A stretch of 64,000 nucleotides of DNA from Alkalimarinus alittae (lineage in GTDB: Bacteria; Pseudomonadota; Gammaproteobacteria; Pseudomonadales; Oleiphilaceae), in the NCBI RefSeq assembly GCF_026016465.1, contig NZ_CP100390.1:1030001-1094000 (forward strand), in the 5' to 3' direction. Every line of letters starts with the position of its first letter. Position 1 is the stretch's first letter. The position numbers and the translations under genes were made by a program. This document shows, in pieces, positions 19,443-29,961 of the stretch. A model generated the notes under the pieces. That model searched no databases and was not told the DNA's origin. It worked only from the letters and a program-made list of their open reading frames with translations.

Positions 19443-20621
19443 TTATCGCTCAATAGCGAGTGATACGCCCATGCCTCCACCTATGCAGAGTGTTGCGAGG
19501 CCTTTCTTAGCATCTTGTTTAATCATTTCGTGTATTAACGAGACTAGAATTCGACAGCCAGAAGCACCAATAGGATGGCCAAGGGCAATAGCACCGCCAT
19601 TGACGTTGACTTTATCCGTGTCCCAGCCTAGTCCGCGGTTAACTGATATAGCTTGTGCCGCAAAGGCTTCGTTTGCTTCGATTAGGTCTAGGTCATCAAT
19701 AGTCCAGCCTGCATTGCTCAAACATTTTTGTGTTGCGGGTACAGGCCCAGTGCCCATAATGCTAGGGTCAACGCCCGCGTTTGCATAGGCTTTAATGGTC
19801 GCTAAAGGCGTTAACCCTAGTGCTTTGGCCTTTTCTTCGCTACAAACCACAACCATTGCTGCGCCATCATTCAGTGATGATGCGTTGGCGGCGGTAATGG
19901 AACCCTCTTTTTTAAAGGCTGGTCGCATTTTGCTCATCGACTCAATGTTTGCGCCATGACGAGGGTTTTCATCGGTATCGACGACAATCGGGTCACCTTT
20001 ACGCTGAGGGATGGTGACAGGAATAATTTCATCTGCAAAACGGTTTGCTTTTTGAGCGGTTTCCGCCTTCTGCTGCGAGGCTACTGCAAACGCGTCTTGT
20101 TCTTCTCGCGAAATCTCAAACTTATCAGCAATGTTTTCAGCTGTGATCCCCATATGATAGTCATTAAACGCATCCCATAAACCGTCATTAACCATGGTGT
20201 CTACAAGATTCCAGTTTCCCATCTTCTGACCGCTTCTTGATTTTGGAAGTACGTGAGGCGATTGGCTCATGCTTTCTTGTCCGCCCGCAATAATCATATC
20301 TGCATCGCCACAAGCAATTGCCTGGGCTGCCATGTGAACGGCTTTAAGCCCTGAGCCACAGACTTTGTTGATGGTCATTGCAGGAACGGTATTTGGAATG
20401 CCCGCATTAACAGCTGATTGCCTAGCAGGATTTTGACCACAGCCGGCGGTGAGCACTTGGCCAAGTATGACCTCGTCAATCTGATCAGCTGAAATAGCGT
20501 ATTTCTCAAGTAGCGCCTTTATAGTGGTCGCACCTAGTTGAGCGGCGGTCATTGATGCCAGTCCGCCGCTGAATGCACCTATCGCGGTGCGGCCTGCGGC
20601 AACAATTACAACATTCTTCAT
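19443..20621 (-). CDS. Acetyl-CoA C-acetyltransferase (thiolase)
   Basis: 392 aa. Typical biosynthetic/degradative thiolase: nucleophilic C88 in [12 protein letters not shown], His in [14 protein letters not shown] and the second Cys in [11 protein letters not shown]. It condenses two acetyl-CoA or cleaves acetoacetyl-CoA. Length and motifs fit AtoB/PhaA; no PHA synthase or partner beta-oxidation gene is adjacent, so the pathway is open. It lies 26 nt after the SDR gene on the same strand. Confidence 0.93.
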   Translation of the reverse strand: MKNVVIVAAGRTAIGAFSGGLASMTAAQLGATTIKALLEKYAISADQIDEVILGQVLTAGCGQNPARQSAVNAGIPNTVPAMTINKVCGSGLKAVHMAAQAIACGDADMIIAGGQESMSQSPHVLPKSRSGQKMGNWNLVDTMVNDGLWDAFNDYHMGITAENIADKFEISREEQDAFAVASQQKAETAQKANRFADEIIPVTIPQRKGDPIVVDTDENPRHGANIESMSKMRPAFKKEGSITAANASSLNDGAAMVVVCSEEKAKALGLTPLATIKAYANAGVDPSIMGTGPVPATQKCLSNAGWTIDDLDLIEANEAFAAQAISVNRGLGWDTDKVNVNGGAIALGHPIGASGCRILVSLIHEMIKQDAKKGLATLCIGGGMGVSLAIER

Positions 20622-20647
20622 GGAGTATCCTCAGTTTAAAAAAATAT

Positions 20648-21469
20648 TTATAAGTGGAGGCTTCTTCCGCCATCCACTTTGATTATTTGTCCGGTTACAA
20701 ACTGGCTGTTCGCGAGGTAGCTAACGGCCTCACAGATATCATGCGGTGAACCGCAGCGTGCCAACGGTGTTTGTGAGATAATGCGCTCTCGAGTTGTGTT
20801 TTGTTCGGTTGTTTCGGCTTCACTCTCAGGCCACAAAATAGCGCCTGGTGAAACGCCATTCACCCTTATGTCTGGAGCAAGCTCTTTAGCAAGTGTTTGT
20901 GTCATCATGGCAATACCGGCCTTACTGATATTATAAATAGAATGGTTTTTTAATGGCCTGTCTGCATAAATATCTACTAAGTTAATAATTGAGCCATTGG
21001 TTTCACGCAACGCGTTCGCTAATAATAACGATAAGACGTACGGAGCGCGTAGATTTGTATCAAGTATCCCATTCCAGTCATCAACTTTGAATTTGGGCTC
21101 TGTTTTTTCAATGTCCGAGGCGGATGAAATAGGCGTGGGGTAGAAACAAGACGCATTGTTAACCAATAGGTCAATTTGTCCCCATTGCGCAACGGTTGAA
21201 TCAGCTAATGTGGTTAAATCATTGAGGGCTTGTAGGTTGCCGTGCACCGCAATGGCTGAATGAGCTCGGCTTTTGAGTAGCTCATCCACAACCTTTTCAG
21301 CTTCACGCTTGCTCTGGTTATAGTGAATGACAATATTATAGCCTTGTTGGTGAAGGGCTAGTGCAATACTCGCCCCAATACGGCGTGCGCTACCGGTAAT
21401 AAGTGCTACTTTGTGCTTTCGATCTGAGTCACTCATTTGATGGTTCTGTTCCTTTGCCAAAGCCTGCAT
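20648..21469 (-). CDS. Pteridine reductase-like short-chain dehydrogenase (FolM type)
   Basis: 273 aa (or 262 aa if it starts at the internal Met 12). Rossmann SDR with TGSARRIG cofactor loop (the Arg pair favours NADPH and is typical of PTR1/FolM), NNAS, and the catalytic YNISKAG Tyr/Lys. PTR1/FolM enzymes reduce dihydro-pteridines or dihydrofolate. The first ATG overlaps the cca stop by one base (TAATG), which supports translational coupling and this start. The C-terminal FVTGQIIKVDGGRSL is conserved SDR sequence. Confidence 0.82.
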   Translation of the reverse strand: MQALAKEQNHQMSDSDRKHKVALITGSARRIGASIALALHQQGYNIVIHYNQSKREAEKVVDELLKSRAHSAIAVHGNLQALNDLTTLADSTVAQWGQIDLLVNNASCFYPTPISSASDIEKTEPKFKVDDWNGILDTNLRAPYVLSLLLANALRETNGSIINLVDIYADRPLKNHSIYNISKAGIAMMTQTLAKELAPDIRVNGVSPGAILWPESEAETTEQNTTRERIISQTPLARCGSPHDICEAVSYLANSQFVTGQIIKVDGGRSLHL

Positions 21470-22695
21470 TAGTGCGTGTGGGCTTCTTTTATTTGTTGAA
21501 TTTTATCTTGTTGGCTGCGCATGATGGCTTGGCCCAACTCTTTGCCGTTAAACCCTTGTTTGATGAGTTCAGATACCTCTACGGTGTTAGCTGCGTCAAA
21601 CGCGTCTAAGAAATATTGCCGTTGAGGATATTCTGTATCTTCGTAACCCGTACGGCCTTTGGCATCAGCTTCACAGACCAGTAATAATTGTTTCAGTCGA
21701 CTGTGATTGCGAAAGGCATCTGAAGATTTAATAACTTTTAATAGCGTGGCCGGCTTGAGATCAAACGCTCTATGCACATGAGTATGAAATTCACCCGCTA
21801 ATAAAGAAAGGGTACGGACATCGTTAGGGGCTTTTAATCGGGCGCAAAGCGCTTTTATGGGGGTGAGCCCCTTTTTTTCATGACCATGATGTCTGGGCCA
21901 CTCGGACATGGGTGTTAGACCTTTGCCTAAATCATGAGTCAAGGCAGCAAACCGAACTTCAATATCACTGCTGAGTAGAGACGCGGCCTTTAATGACATT
22001 AAACTGTGTATACCCGTATCTATTTCAGGGTGGTGGAGTTCAGGTTGGGGCACCCCAAATAATGTATCTAGTTCAGGAAAGAGTACCTTAAGCGCACCAC
22101 ATTCACGTAAGACTTCGAAGTATACCCAAGGCGACTGTTCGCCTAGAGCACGAGCGGTTTCTTGCCAAATTCGTTCTGCTACAAGGTGTGAGGCTTCGCC
22201 TGATCGAACGATCTCAGACATTAACTTGATGGTTTCATCTGCAATAGAAAAACCTAGATGATGAAATCGTGCAGCAAATCGAGCGACCCTGAGAATACGC
22301 AAGGGATCTTCAGCGAAAGCGCCAGATACGTGGCGGAGTATCCTTTTGTTTAAATCGTCCTGTCCACTATAAGGGTCGACAAGGGTGTTTTCGAAAGAGG
22401 CCATAGCGTTGATCGTGAGATCTCTGCGTTTAAGGTCTTCTTCTAGCGTGACGTCAGGAGATGCATGACACTCAAAGCCTAAATAACCATTGCCTTTCTT
22501 TCGCTCAGTACGTGCGAGTGCATATTCTTCTTTCGTTTTGGGGTGCAGAAAAACAGGAAAGTCAGCGCCGACTTGTTGATAGCCGTCATTGATCATCTGT
22601 TCTGGTGTCGCCCCCACAACAACCCAATCACGATCTTTAATTGGCAGCCCTAAAAGCCGGTCTCGTACCGCACCACCTACAAGATAAATTTTCAT
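21469..22695 (-). CDS. cca: CCA tRNA nucleotidyltransferase with HD domain
   Basis: 408 aa from ATG 22695, which gives the classic start [12 protein letters not shown]; longer in-frame extensions are not family-like. Head-domain motif with catalytic D21 and D23 (KDRDWVVVG), the [10 protein letters not shown] motif, the [12 protein letters not shown] neck, and a C-terminal HD domain ([19 protein letters not shown]) as in the E. coli-type enzyme with phosphohydrolase activity. Adds or repairs the 3' CCA of tRNAs. Coupled to the SDR gene downstream. Confidence 0.95.
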   Translation of the reverse strand: MKIYLVGGAVRDRLLGLPIKDRDWVVVGATPEQMINDGYQQVGADFPVFLHPKTKEEYALARTERKKGNGYLGFECHASPDVTLEEDLKRRDLTINAMASFENTLVDPYSGQDDLNKRILRHVSGAFAEDPLRILRVARFAARFHHLGFSIADETIKLMSEIVRSGEASHLVAERIWQETARALGEQSPWVYFEVLRECGALKVLFPELDTLFGVPQPELHHPEIDTGIHSLMSLKAASLLSSDIEVRFAALTHDLGKGLTPMSEWPRHHGHEKKGLTPIKALCARLKAPNDVRTLSLLAGEFHTHVHRAFDLKPATLLKVIKSSDAFRNHSRLKQLLLVCEADAKGRTGYEDTEYPQRQYFLDAFDAANTVEVSELIKQGFNGKELGQAIMRSQQDKIQQIKEAHTH

Positions 22696-22850
22696 TTGTT
22701 CGACGTACTTCCGGAATCTGAAAAAAGAGTAATGATTATAGCGGCGCAGGGGCAGGGAGCAATAGGCGATAACACCCACTTTTATTCTAAAGCCTGTTGG
22801 CTCAGCCTATTTGAAGAAAGAGAATGGTCATTTGATCGCTGACGGTGTTG

Positions 22851-23648
22851 TTATTTTGTATAGCGGTCAACAATTTGTTGAACCCGTCCTTCTGCTTTAA
22901 AGGCTCTAATTGCTTCATCAAATTTTGGCAATATATCGAGATGAGGAGATTTTTTGCTAACTAATAGAGGAAACGGCACTTCATCAAAAATAACGGGTAA
23001 CATTTCTACTTCGTCCGTCAGAAACTCTGATCTTAACTGAGATAGACCCGCCGCACTGACATGTATGGCAATGTCAAAGCGTTCATAAGCGATGTTTCGA
23101 AAGCAGATGTTGATGTCTTTAAAACGTTTTATCTCAATTCCATGGCGTGCATAAAACGTGTCTGCCCAGCCGTTACCAATCATATCGCACACTTTATAGT
23201 TTTTAAGTCTTGAAATATTATCTAGTGAAAGAGTAGATAAGCTATCTCGATGCTTTGATGTTTTGCTTATAAATGCTTTTTCTTCCAAGGTATAAACGAT
23301 CTCGCTACTTCTTACGCTATACAGAAGTCGCTTTTTCGTGGCTGCTGTCACCAGTGCATCATTGACACCTATTTCGACGTTGTGCTGCACGCGTTTCCAA
23401 GGGTATCCATACACCGCAATAGGCATGTTAAGCTTAGTTTCAAATACCTCATTAATGATATCAACCAGTATCCCTGTCATTTTGTTATTTTCATCACGGT
23501 AGCTAAATGGTGGCCAGTTTTCGTTATAAGCTACTGAGAATGTTTTGTCTTCTGCTGATGAAAGTGAAGCGAAACATGTAAGCAATATAGCAATAGCAAG
23601 GATAAACGCTGTTCGAGGTATCGTTTGTCTAATGGAGGTTTGGCGCAT
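22851..23648 (-). CDS. Periplasmic substrate-binding protein, family 3 type
   Basis: 265 aa. A signal peptide (about 1-32, ending SLSSAED) precedes a bacterial solute-binding protein family 3 fold: FSVAYNENWPPFSYRDENNKMTGILVDI is the typical first lobe, and PLLVSKKSPHLDI plus the C-terminal FKAEGRVQQIVDRY close it. No permease or ATPase is adjacent, so it may serve a distant amino-acid/polar-solute transporter or act as a stand-alone sensor. Two Cys in the mature part (MIGNG-preceding VCD and INICF) could form a disulfide. Confidence 0.8.
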   Translation of the reverse strand: MRQTSIRQTIPRTAFILAIAILLTCFASLSSAEDKTFSVAYNENWPPFSYRDENNKMTGILVDIINEVFETKLNMPIAVYGYPWKRVQHNVEIGVNDALVTAATKKRLLYSVRSSEIVYTLEEKAFISKTSKHRDSLSTLSLDNISRLKNYKVCDMIGNGWADTFYARHGIEIKRFKDINICFRNIAYERFDIAIHVSAAGLSQLRSEFLTDEVEMLPVIFDEVPFPLLVSKKSPHLDILPKFDEAIRAFKAEGRVQQIVDRYTK

Positions 23649-23830
23649 TGCGGTTCCTGATGTTATATCGGTCGCGTTGAGTCTAGGCTACAAGTATTGT
23701 TTTAGTATAGAGTAAAAGTGTATCTGTGTTGGTGAATTTAGAAATAGTTGAGTTACTTGGATAATCCCTTCCCCCCCTTGCTGTTAGCTATTAAACTAAG
23801 GTTAAGAGTGAAGAGCGGTAGGAAGGGGAT

Positions 23831-24049
23831 ATGTCTAGGTTAATTAATTCGATGCAAATGCAGCCCCATTCTAAAGAGCAGCAACTGATAAATCCTTGCA
23901 TCAGAAATTGTTGTCTTGACGATGGTGATATCTGTTTAGGTTGTTTTCGAACGCTAGAAGAAATCTTAGCGTGGCGATCATTAACACTAGAGCAGAGAAC
24001 GCTAGTTTTGATTGAAGTAGAGAAACGACGAACACCTGATGTACGCTAA
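23831..24049 (+). CDS. DUF1289 domain small protein
   Basis: 72 aa. The core PCIRNCCLDDGDICLGCFRTLEEILAW with four spaced Cys is the DUF1289 signature; these small proteins are probably metal-binding and of unknown function. AGGAAGGGG lies 5-12 nt before the ATG. It is followed by mpl 64 nt downstream. Confidence 0.85.
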   Translation: MSRLINSMQMQPHSKEQQLINPCIRNCCLDDGDICLGCFRTLEEILAWRSLTLEQRTLVLIEVEKRRTPDVR

Positions 24050-24113
24050 GACGCAAAAACAGAAAAATCTGTTTGCTTATAAAATTCAATAATAGAAGAC
24101 ACGATAAATTTAA

Positions 24114-25508
24114 ATGCATATTCATATTTTAGGTATCTGTGGTACGTTCATGGGCAGTTTAGCGGTATTGGCTAAGCAACTTGGGCATCATGTAACAGGC
24201 TCTGATCAGGCTGTTTATCCTCCCATGAGTACACAATTAGAAGCTCAGGGAATTGAGCTAATGAATGGATACTCGCCGGATAACCTTGACCCTGCACCAG
24301 ACTTGGTAGTCATTGGCAATGCAATGAGTCGCGGCAATGCAGAAGTAGAAGCGGTGCTTGATCGAGGGCTACCTTATACATCAGGGCCTGAGTGGTTGGC
24401 TCGCTATGTGTTACAGGGCCGTTGGACGTTGGCTGTTTCGGGCACTCATGGCAAAACCACCACTAGTACGATGTTAGCTTGGATCTTAGAATATGCCGGC
24501 ATGTCGCCAGGTTTCTTGATTGGTGGCGTGCCACAAAACTTTGAAGCCTCTGCTCGGTTAGGTGATACCCCGTTTTTCGTGGTAGAGGCAGATGAATATG
24601 ACAGCGCTTTTTTTGATAAACGTTCAAAGTTTGTTCACTACCGCCCACGGACACTAATTATGAATAATCTAGAGTTTGATCATGCTGATATTTTTTCAGA
24701 TTTGGCCGCTATTCAAACTCAGTTTCATCACTTAATACGAACCGTACCTTCTACGGGGCTGGTCATTGCGCCTAAAAGCGTTGAAAGTATTAATCAGGTC
24801 TTAGATAAAGGCTGCTGGAGTGATGTTCAAACAATTTCGACAGAGCAGGGCGACTGGACCTATCAGCTAACATCTGCCGATGGTTCAATTTTTTCGGTTG
24901 AAATAGACAATGAAAGCGCGACCGTCAATTGGACGATGACAGGGCTGCATAATGTATTGAATGGCGTGGCGGCTATGGCGGCGGCTCGACATGTCGGTGT
25001 GACCGCGAAAGTCGCGGCTGAAGCGTTAAGCCAATTCGGTGGTGTTAAGCGCCGGTTAGAGTTGCTGGCGGATATAGACGTAATAAGCGGTATAGACAGT
25101 ATTAAGGTATATGATGATTTTGCACATCATCCTACCGCCATCGAAACGACACTCGATGGGTTAAGAAAGCAAGTGGGTGACGATGAAATTATTATACTGG
25201 TAGAGCCTAGGTCCAACACTATGAAAATGGGTGTCCATCAAAACACATTGTTAGCATCGGCTGAAAAATCAGACCAAGTTATATGGGCAAACCTCGCCTC
25301 TGATGGTTCAATGAATTGGTTAGGTGATATGGTTTTCGCTGCGGGTGGTAAGCATCAATTAGGCACTTCGGTTGACGGAATTATCAACACCGTAAAACAG
25401 CAATTGAAAAACAACCCAACAGGTAAAAAACACATTGTGATGATGAGCAATGGTGGCTTTTCGGGTATTCATCAAGCGTTGATATCCGCTTTGCAAGAGG
25501 GTTTATAA
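24114..25508 (+). CDS. mpl: UDP-N-acetylmuramate:L-Ala-gamma-D-Glu-mDAP ligase
   Basis: 464 aa. Recycles murein tripeptide by ligating it to UDP-MurNAc. Mur ligase fold: N-terminal HILGICGTFMGSLA nucleotide-binding loop, ATP-binding GTHGKTTTSTM (about 111-121), central EADEYDSAFFDKRSKF, and KVYDDFAHHPTAI in domain 3. These read as Mpl rather than MurC. The ubiX start overlaps its end (adjacent, no gap). Confidence 0.95.
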   Translation: MHIHILGICGTFMGSLAVLAKQLGHHVTGSDQAVYPPMSTQLEAQGIELMNGYSPDNLDPAPDLVVIGNAMSRGNAEVEAVLDRGLPYTSGPEWLARYVLQGRWTLAVSGTHGKTTTSTMLAWILEYAGMSPGFLIGGVPQNFEASARLGDTPFFVVEADEYDSAFFDKRSKFVHYRPRTLIMNNLEFDHADIFSDLAAIQTQFHHLIRTVPSTGLVIAPKSVESINQVLDKGCWSDVQTISTEQGDWTYQLTSADGSIFSVEIDNESATVNWTMTGLHNVLNGVAAMAAARHVGVTAKVAAEALSQFGGVKRRLELLADIDVISGIDSIKVYDDFAHHPTAIETTLDGLRKQVGDDEIIILVEPRSNTMKMGVHQNTLLASAEKSDQVIWANLASDGSMNWLGDMVFAAGGKHQLGTSVDGIINTVKQQLKNNPTGKKHIVMMSNGGFSGIHQALISALQEGL

Positions 25509-26129
25509 ATGAAGGCTGATCAGAAACGGGTCACAGTGGCGATTACCGGCGCATCAGGTGCTCAGTACGGTCTTCGATTAGTCGAGTGTCTCGTTAAAGC
25601 AGACGTTAAGGTGTTTGTACTGGTTTCAAAAGCGGCACATGTGGTGATTGCGACTGAAACAGCGCTTAAGATACCCGCTCAAGCCGCAGCGTTGACGGCG
25701 TTTTTGACCGATCGCTTTCAAGCAAAAAAAGGGCAGATAACCGTATTAGGTAAAGAAGATTGGATGTCGCCTGTCGCATCGGGTTCGGGGGCTCCAACGT
25801 CAATGGTGGTTTGCCCTTGCAGTACCGGAGCGTTGTCTGCCATCGCAACGGGTGCGAGTAATAACTTGATTGAGCGTGCCGCAGACGTGGTACTAAAAGA
25901 ACGTAGGCAGTTGATTTTGGTACCGCGAGAAAGCCCGTACTCCGCCATTCATCTTGAGCACATGCTTAAGCTCACGCAAATGGGCGCGACCATCATGCCG
26001 GCCAGTCCGGGTTTTTATCACAACCCACAGTCAGTCGATGACATCGTTGATTTTATGGTCGCCAGAATGCTTGATCATCTGGGCGTTGAGCAGACGTTGA
26101 TTTCGAAGTGGGGTAGCGACCGATTTTAA
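25509..26129 (+). CDS. ubiX: Flavin prenyltransferase UbiX
   Basis: 206 aa. Makes prenylated FMN, the cofactor of the UbiD decarboxylase in ubiquinone synthesis. FMN-binding motif [12 protein letters not shown] (about 10-21), [30 protein letters not shown], and [16 protein letters not shown] are family-defining. It directly follows mpl (immediately adjacent), a usual pairing in gammaproteobacteria. Confidence 0.95.
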   Translation: MKADQKRVTVAITGASGAQYGLRLVECLVKADVKVFVLVSKAAHVVIATETALKIPAQAAALTAFLTDRFQAKKGQITVLGKEDWMSPVASGSGAPTSMVVCPCSTGALSAIATGASNNLIERAADVVLKERRQLILVPRESPYSAIHLEHMLKLTQMGATIMPASPGFYHNPQSVDDIVDFMVARMLDHLGVEQTLISKWGSDRF

Positions 26130-26245
26130 ATAATGATTTTTTTGGTTATTTAAATTGGCCGTTTAGGGCATTGAGCAAGACTGCCTTCCCTTGAGAGACT
26201 GGTGTTATTCGAACTAAAATAAATACAACATTCAGGAGATAACCC

Positions 26246-27385
26246 GTGAAAAATCGACCTTTGTTTGATTCAGATTTAGATGGCTTTCGCGACTCAGTGC
26301 ATAAGTTTTTCGTAAAAGAAGCCGTGCCTTTTCATGCGCAGTGGGAGAAAGATGGGCAGGTGTCGAAAGAGCTATGGCGCAAAGCCGGTGAGATGGGTTT
26401 TTTATGTCCAACCGCACCCGAAGAGTATGGCGGTGTAGGCGCAGATTTTAGATACAGTACAGTGGTTATGGAAGAAGCCGGTGCATTGGGCCTTTCTGGG
26501 GTTGGGTTTTCATTACACTCAGATATCGTGATGCCTTACATTTTGCGTCATGGCACAGAAGCGCAGAAAAAACACTACATTCCAAAGCTAATCAGTGGCG
26601 AAATGATTGGTGCCATTGCGATGACGGAGCCGGGCGCAGGCTCTGATTTGCAAGGGGTGAAAACCACAGCCATCAAAAAAGGGGATAAGTACATCCTTAA
26701 TGGCTCAAAAACGTTTATCACCAATGGTCAGTTGTGCGATCTGGTTATTGTAGTGGCTAAAACAGACCCGAAAGAAGGTGCCAAAGGTACCAGCTTGTTT
26801 ATTGTTGAAGCCGGTACAAAAGGGTTTGAAAAAGGTCAAAACCTTGAAAAAGTCGGTATGAAGGCGCAAGACACCTCAGAGATGTTTTTTCAAGACGTAG
26901 AAATCCCTGCAGAAAACCTGCTAGGTGATTCAGAAGGCCGAGGTTTTGTGCAGTTGATGCAAGAACTGCCTCAAGAGCGATTGTTGGTTGGGCTAACCGC
27001 TATGGCCGCTTGCGAAGCCGCACTTCAATGGACAATCGATTACACCAAAGAGCGTAAAGCCTTTGGTAAACCGATTATGGCGTTTCAGAATACCCGCTTT
27101 AAACTGGCAGAAATGAAAGCAGATATTTTTGCAGGTCGCTGCTTTACCGATCGTTGTTTAGAGTTGCACTTAGAGAAAAAGTTGGATGTACCGACTGCCG
27201 CGATGTTGAAGCAGTGGACCACTGACCTGCAGTGCAAAGTAATGGATGAGTGTGTTCAGCTTCATGGTGGGTATGGATATATGTGGGAATACCCGATAGC
27301 AAGAGCATGGGCAGACGCACGGGTTCAGCGCATATACGCAGGTACCAATGAGATAATGAAAGAAATTGTGGCACGTTCGCTATAG
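26246..27385 (+). CDS. Acyl-CoA dehydrogenase
   Basis: 379 aa FAD flavoprotein of the ACAD family. FAD/substrate motifs IGAIAMTEPGAGSDLQGVKTTA and C-terminal QLHGGYGYMWEYPIARAWADARV are clear. The position that carries the catalytic Glu in medium/short-chain enzymes (YEGT) reads YAGT here, so the base probably comes from another helix, as in long-chain and isovaleryl-type enzymes. Oxidises acyl-CoA to enoyl-CoA and passes electrons to ETF. Stands alone; AGGAG precedes the GTG-adjacent ATG region. Confidence 0.9.
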   Translation: MKNRPLFDSDLDGFRDSVHKFFVKEAVPFHAQWEKDGQVSKELWRKAGEMGFLCPTAPEEYGGVGADFRYSTVVMEEAGALGLSGVGFSLHSDIVMPYILRHGTEAQKKHYIPKLISGEMIGAIAMTEPGAGSDLQGVKTTAIKKGDKYILNGSKTFITNGQLCDLVIVVAKTDPKEGAKGTSLFIVEAGTKGFEKGQNLEKVGMKAQDTSEMFFQDVEIPAENLLGDSEGRGFVQLMQELPQERLLVGLTAMAACEAALQWTIDYTKERKAFGKPIMAFQNTRFKLAEMKADIFAGRCFTDRCLELHLEKKLDVPTAAMLKQWTTDLQCKVMDECVQLHGGYGYMWEYPIARAWADARVQRIYAGTNEIMKEIVARSL

Positions 27386-27394
27386 TTTTAAGTC

Positions 27395-28141
27395 TTAGTA
27401 AAACCAAACGAAGAGAATCTTAATTGCCAAAATAGATAACAGCACTTTAAAAAGGAATTTAAAGTGCTTCTCCGGCAACTTACCCAGTACTTTTAACCCC
27501 ACTTTTGTACCGATGAACCCCATGATGATCATTAAGATCAATAGCGGTATCCATTGAGTAAAGGCAAACCCTGCCAAGCCAAAAACCGCTATTTTTAGTA
27601 GATGCTGAAGCGTCATACAGCTGGAAAAATTAGCCGTATAAACCCATCGATCAACTCCTGTTCGTCCTAACCAAGCCGAGACGAGAGGCCCTGTTGCACC
27701 CACAACCATCGTTGCCATAGTGGTTAACCATCCACCGATAAACAGGGGGATAGGTTTCTTTCCTAGACCTAATTCTGGCATGGGGCCCCAACATAGCCAG
27801 AGAATAAAAACAGCGATGAGTGGTGGTATAAAGTCGGTTCCTACCGCGTCAAGAAGCAATATAGCACTGCCTGATGCGAGCAAAGCCCCTAAAGCAAAAA
27901 ACAGAATGACACGCTTATCTATGTGCTTTCTTGTGAGTACGGCACGTGAGCCATTAGAGCCCAATTGTACTATTCCGTGAAGAGGAATTAATGCAAGAGG
28001 TGGCACGATACCAGCCATTACCGCGATCAAAAACGCGCCGCCACCCACGCCTAGTGAGGCAGTGATAAACGACCCTAAAAAGCTCGATATCAGTAACACC
28101 GCAACACTGATGTTAGATAGGTCTGCAAACCAATCGGTCAT
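27395..28141 (-). CDS. TSUP (TauE/SafE) family membrane permease
   Basis: 248 aa, about eight hydrophobic helices. The duplicated glycine-rich start SFLGSFITASLGVGGGAFLIAVMAG and the central TMATMVVGATGPLVSAWLG match the TauE/SafE family, which exports sulfite, sulfoacetate or related organic anions. Its ATG overlaps the stop of the GMC oxidoreductase by four bases (ATGA type), so the two are co-translated. Confidence 0.85.
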   Translation of the reverse strand: MTDWFADLSNISVAVLLISSFLGSFITASLGVGGGAFLIAVMAGIVPPLALIPLHGIVQLGSNGSRAVLTRKHIDKRVILFFALGALLASGSAILLLDAVGTDFIPPLIAVFILWLCWGPMPELGLGKKPIPLFIGGWLTTMATMVVGATGPLVSAWLGRTGVDRWVYTANFSSCMTLQHLLKIAVFGLAGFAFTQWIPLLILMIIMGFIGTKVGLKVLGKLPEKHFKFLFKVLLSILAIKILFVWFY

Positions 28142-29724
28142 TCAGCGCTCTCTTTAGCAGGAATATGGCTCATTGCTCGCTCTGTGAGCGCGGTTATAGT
28201 GAGTGAAGGGTTAACGCCAATATTGGCCGATATGGACGAACCATCGCACACATACAGGTTCTGATAGCCAAAGACATTGTGCTTTGCATCTATTACCCCT
28301 TCTGAGGCATCTTTACCCATGCATGCCCCGCCTAATATGTGAGCGGTGGTGGGAATGCCTAGTAACGTTTCTGAAAGCAGAACAGTGGGCTTTCCGTCAA
28401 TAATATTAGCGTATTTGTCCCCTAGGTCTTGGGCTTCGGGAATAAAGGCCGTAGGGGCTTCGCCGGTATCCATTCGCGACTTCATACCAAATAGGCCTCG
28501 GGTGAATTTCAACGTGCTGTCTAATGTTTGCATAAAGAGTAAAATTTGCGTTCTCTTAGCCCAGTCATCAACCGTAGCGATTTTAAAACTCGTCACTGGG
28601 TGGCGTATCCACTGCCAGACCATTTTAGACACGCGAGAGATAACATTACCCCCTCGAACCATCGGTACCATAGCGAGTCGCCAGAAACCTGCTCCTGCTG
28701 AATAACGCACTGTTTCTAAATGGCTATGTTCGTCGGTGTGAAGCAGTGCGCCGATGGCGATGCCTTCAGAATAGTCTTTCTTTTGACTGGCGGTAGTAAC
28801 GGCAATAACAGCTTCAGAGTTAGTGCGAATACCGTAACCCAAGCGATCTGAAATTCTAGGAAGAGAGGTTTCTTTGAGCTTGAGCAACAACTTTATAGTG
28901 CCCATAACGCCGCCAGCAAAGATAACACCTTTAGTATGAAGCGTTCCTGACTCGCCAAAATAGCGTGTTGAGTTTTTCCAGTCGACACTATAGCCATGAA
29001 TACCCCCCGCAAGATACTCTCTAACATCAATCACTTCTGACTCTGCTTTAATTTCTGCCCCATTTTGCTGTGCAAAATAGAGATAGTTTTTGTCTAGGGT
29101 GTTCTTTGCATTAAATCGGCAGCCTAGCATGCAACCGCCGCAAAAAGTGCAGCCTACGCGGTCAGGCCCTTTGCCTTCAAAATAAGGGTCAGGTACTTTT
29201 TTACCGGGTTCACCAAAAAATACCGCCACGTTCGGCGCTTCAAAGGCGTCCTCTTTACCAATATTGTTTGCCAGTTGTTGTAGGGCTTTATCGCCATGCT
29301 CTTTTCTGGGAGACGGCGTTGCACCCAGCATGGTAAGTGCTGTTTTGTAATGAGGCGTAAGTTCCTCTTCCCAGTTCCCTAAGTGTTTCCAGCTATCCGA
29401 TTCGAAAAAAGACTTTTTAGGGACGGGTAACGTGTTGGCATAGACTAAAGAACCACCGCCTACACCAACACCTGACAATACGGTGACATGGCGAAAAAAG
29501 GTCATTTTGAATAGGCCGAAACATTTGAGTAAAGGTAGCCATAACCACTTTTTTAGCTTCCAATTAGTGGTAGGGAAGTCTTTAGCTTTAAGCCATTTCC
29601 CTTTTTCAATGACTAATACTTTATAGCCTTTTTCTGATAAGCGTAACGCAGAGACTGAGCCGCCAAATCCGCTGCCAATAACAATGTAGTCGTAATCAAA
29701 ATGGTGATTTTGGGGTTGGTTCAT
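28138..29724 (-). CDS. GMC family FAD oxidoreductase (cholesterol-oxidase-like)
   Basis: 528 aa. N-terminal FAD-binding motif YIVIGSGFGGSVSALRLSEKG, followed by GVGVGGGSLVYANTL, and C-terminal VCDGSSISANIGVNPSLTITALTERAM. A Cys cluster GCTFCGGCMLGCRFNAKNTL (about residues 191-210) occurs in this subgroup and could hold a metal centre. Members oxidise alcohols or sterols; substrate unknown. There is no signal peptide. Coupled to a TSUP permease by a 4-base overlap. Confidence 0.87.
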   Translation of the reverse strand: MNQPQNHHFDYDYIVIGSGFGGSVSALRLSEKGYKVLVIEKGKWLKAKDFPTTNWKLKKWLWLPLLKCFGLFKMTFFRHVTVLSGVGVGGGSLVYANTLPVPKKSFFESDSWKHLGNWEEELTPHYKTALTMLGATPSPRKEHGDKALQQLANNIGKEDAFEAPNVAVFFGEPGKKVPDPYFEGKGPDRVGCTFCGGCMLGCRFNAKNTLDKNYLYFAQQNGAEIKAESEVIDVREYLAGGIHGYSVDWKNSTRYFGESGTLHTKGVIFAGGVMGTIKLLLKLKETSLPRISDRLGYGIRTNSEAVIAVTTASQKKDYSEGIAIGALLHTDEHSHLETVRYSAGAGFWRLAMVPMVRGGNVISRVSKMVWQWIRHPVTSFKIATVDDWAKRTQILLFMQTLDSTLKFTRGLFGMKSRMDTGEAPTAFIPEAQDLGDKYANIIDGKPTVLLSETLLGIPTTAHILGGACMGKDASEGVIDAKHNVFGYQNLYVCDGSSISANIGVNPSLTITALTERAMSHIPAKESAE

Positions 29725-29961
29725 GCTTACACCTTAGATTTATTATTGTATTTTTAAGTCGTGCTAGATCATGTTGTTAAGTTATTGTGTACCAGACTAA
29801 TAGATGATCACAAGCCTCTTTTAATCAATAGCGCTTGGCTCTTAATTTAGCGCTTGATCTTATACAAGTACAACTCTCCCTATATCCGCTTTAATGCCGC
29901 AATTATAGATATTCAAGCTCACATACGAACAGCACTACTAAGATTGCAAGAGGGATAATAG

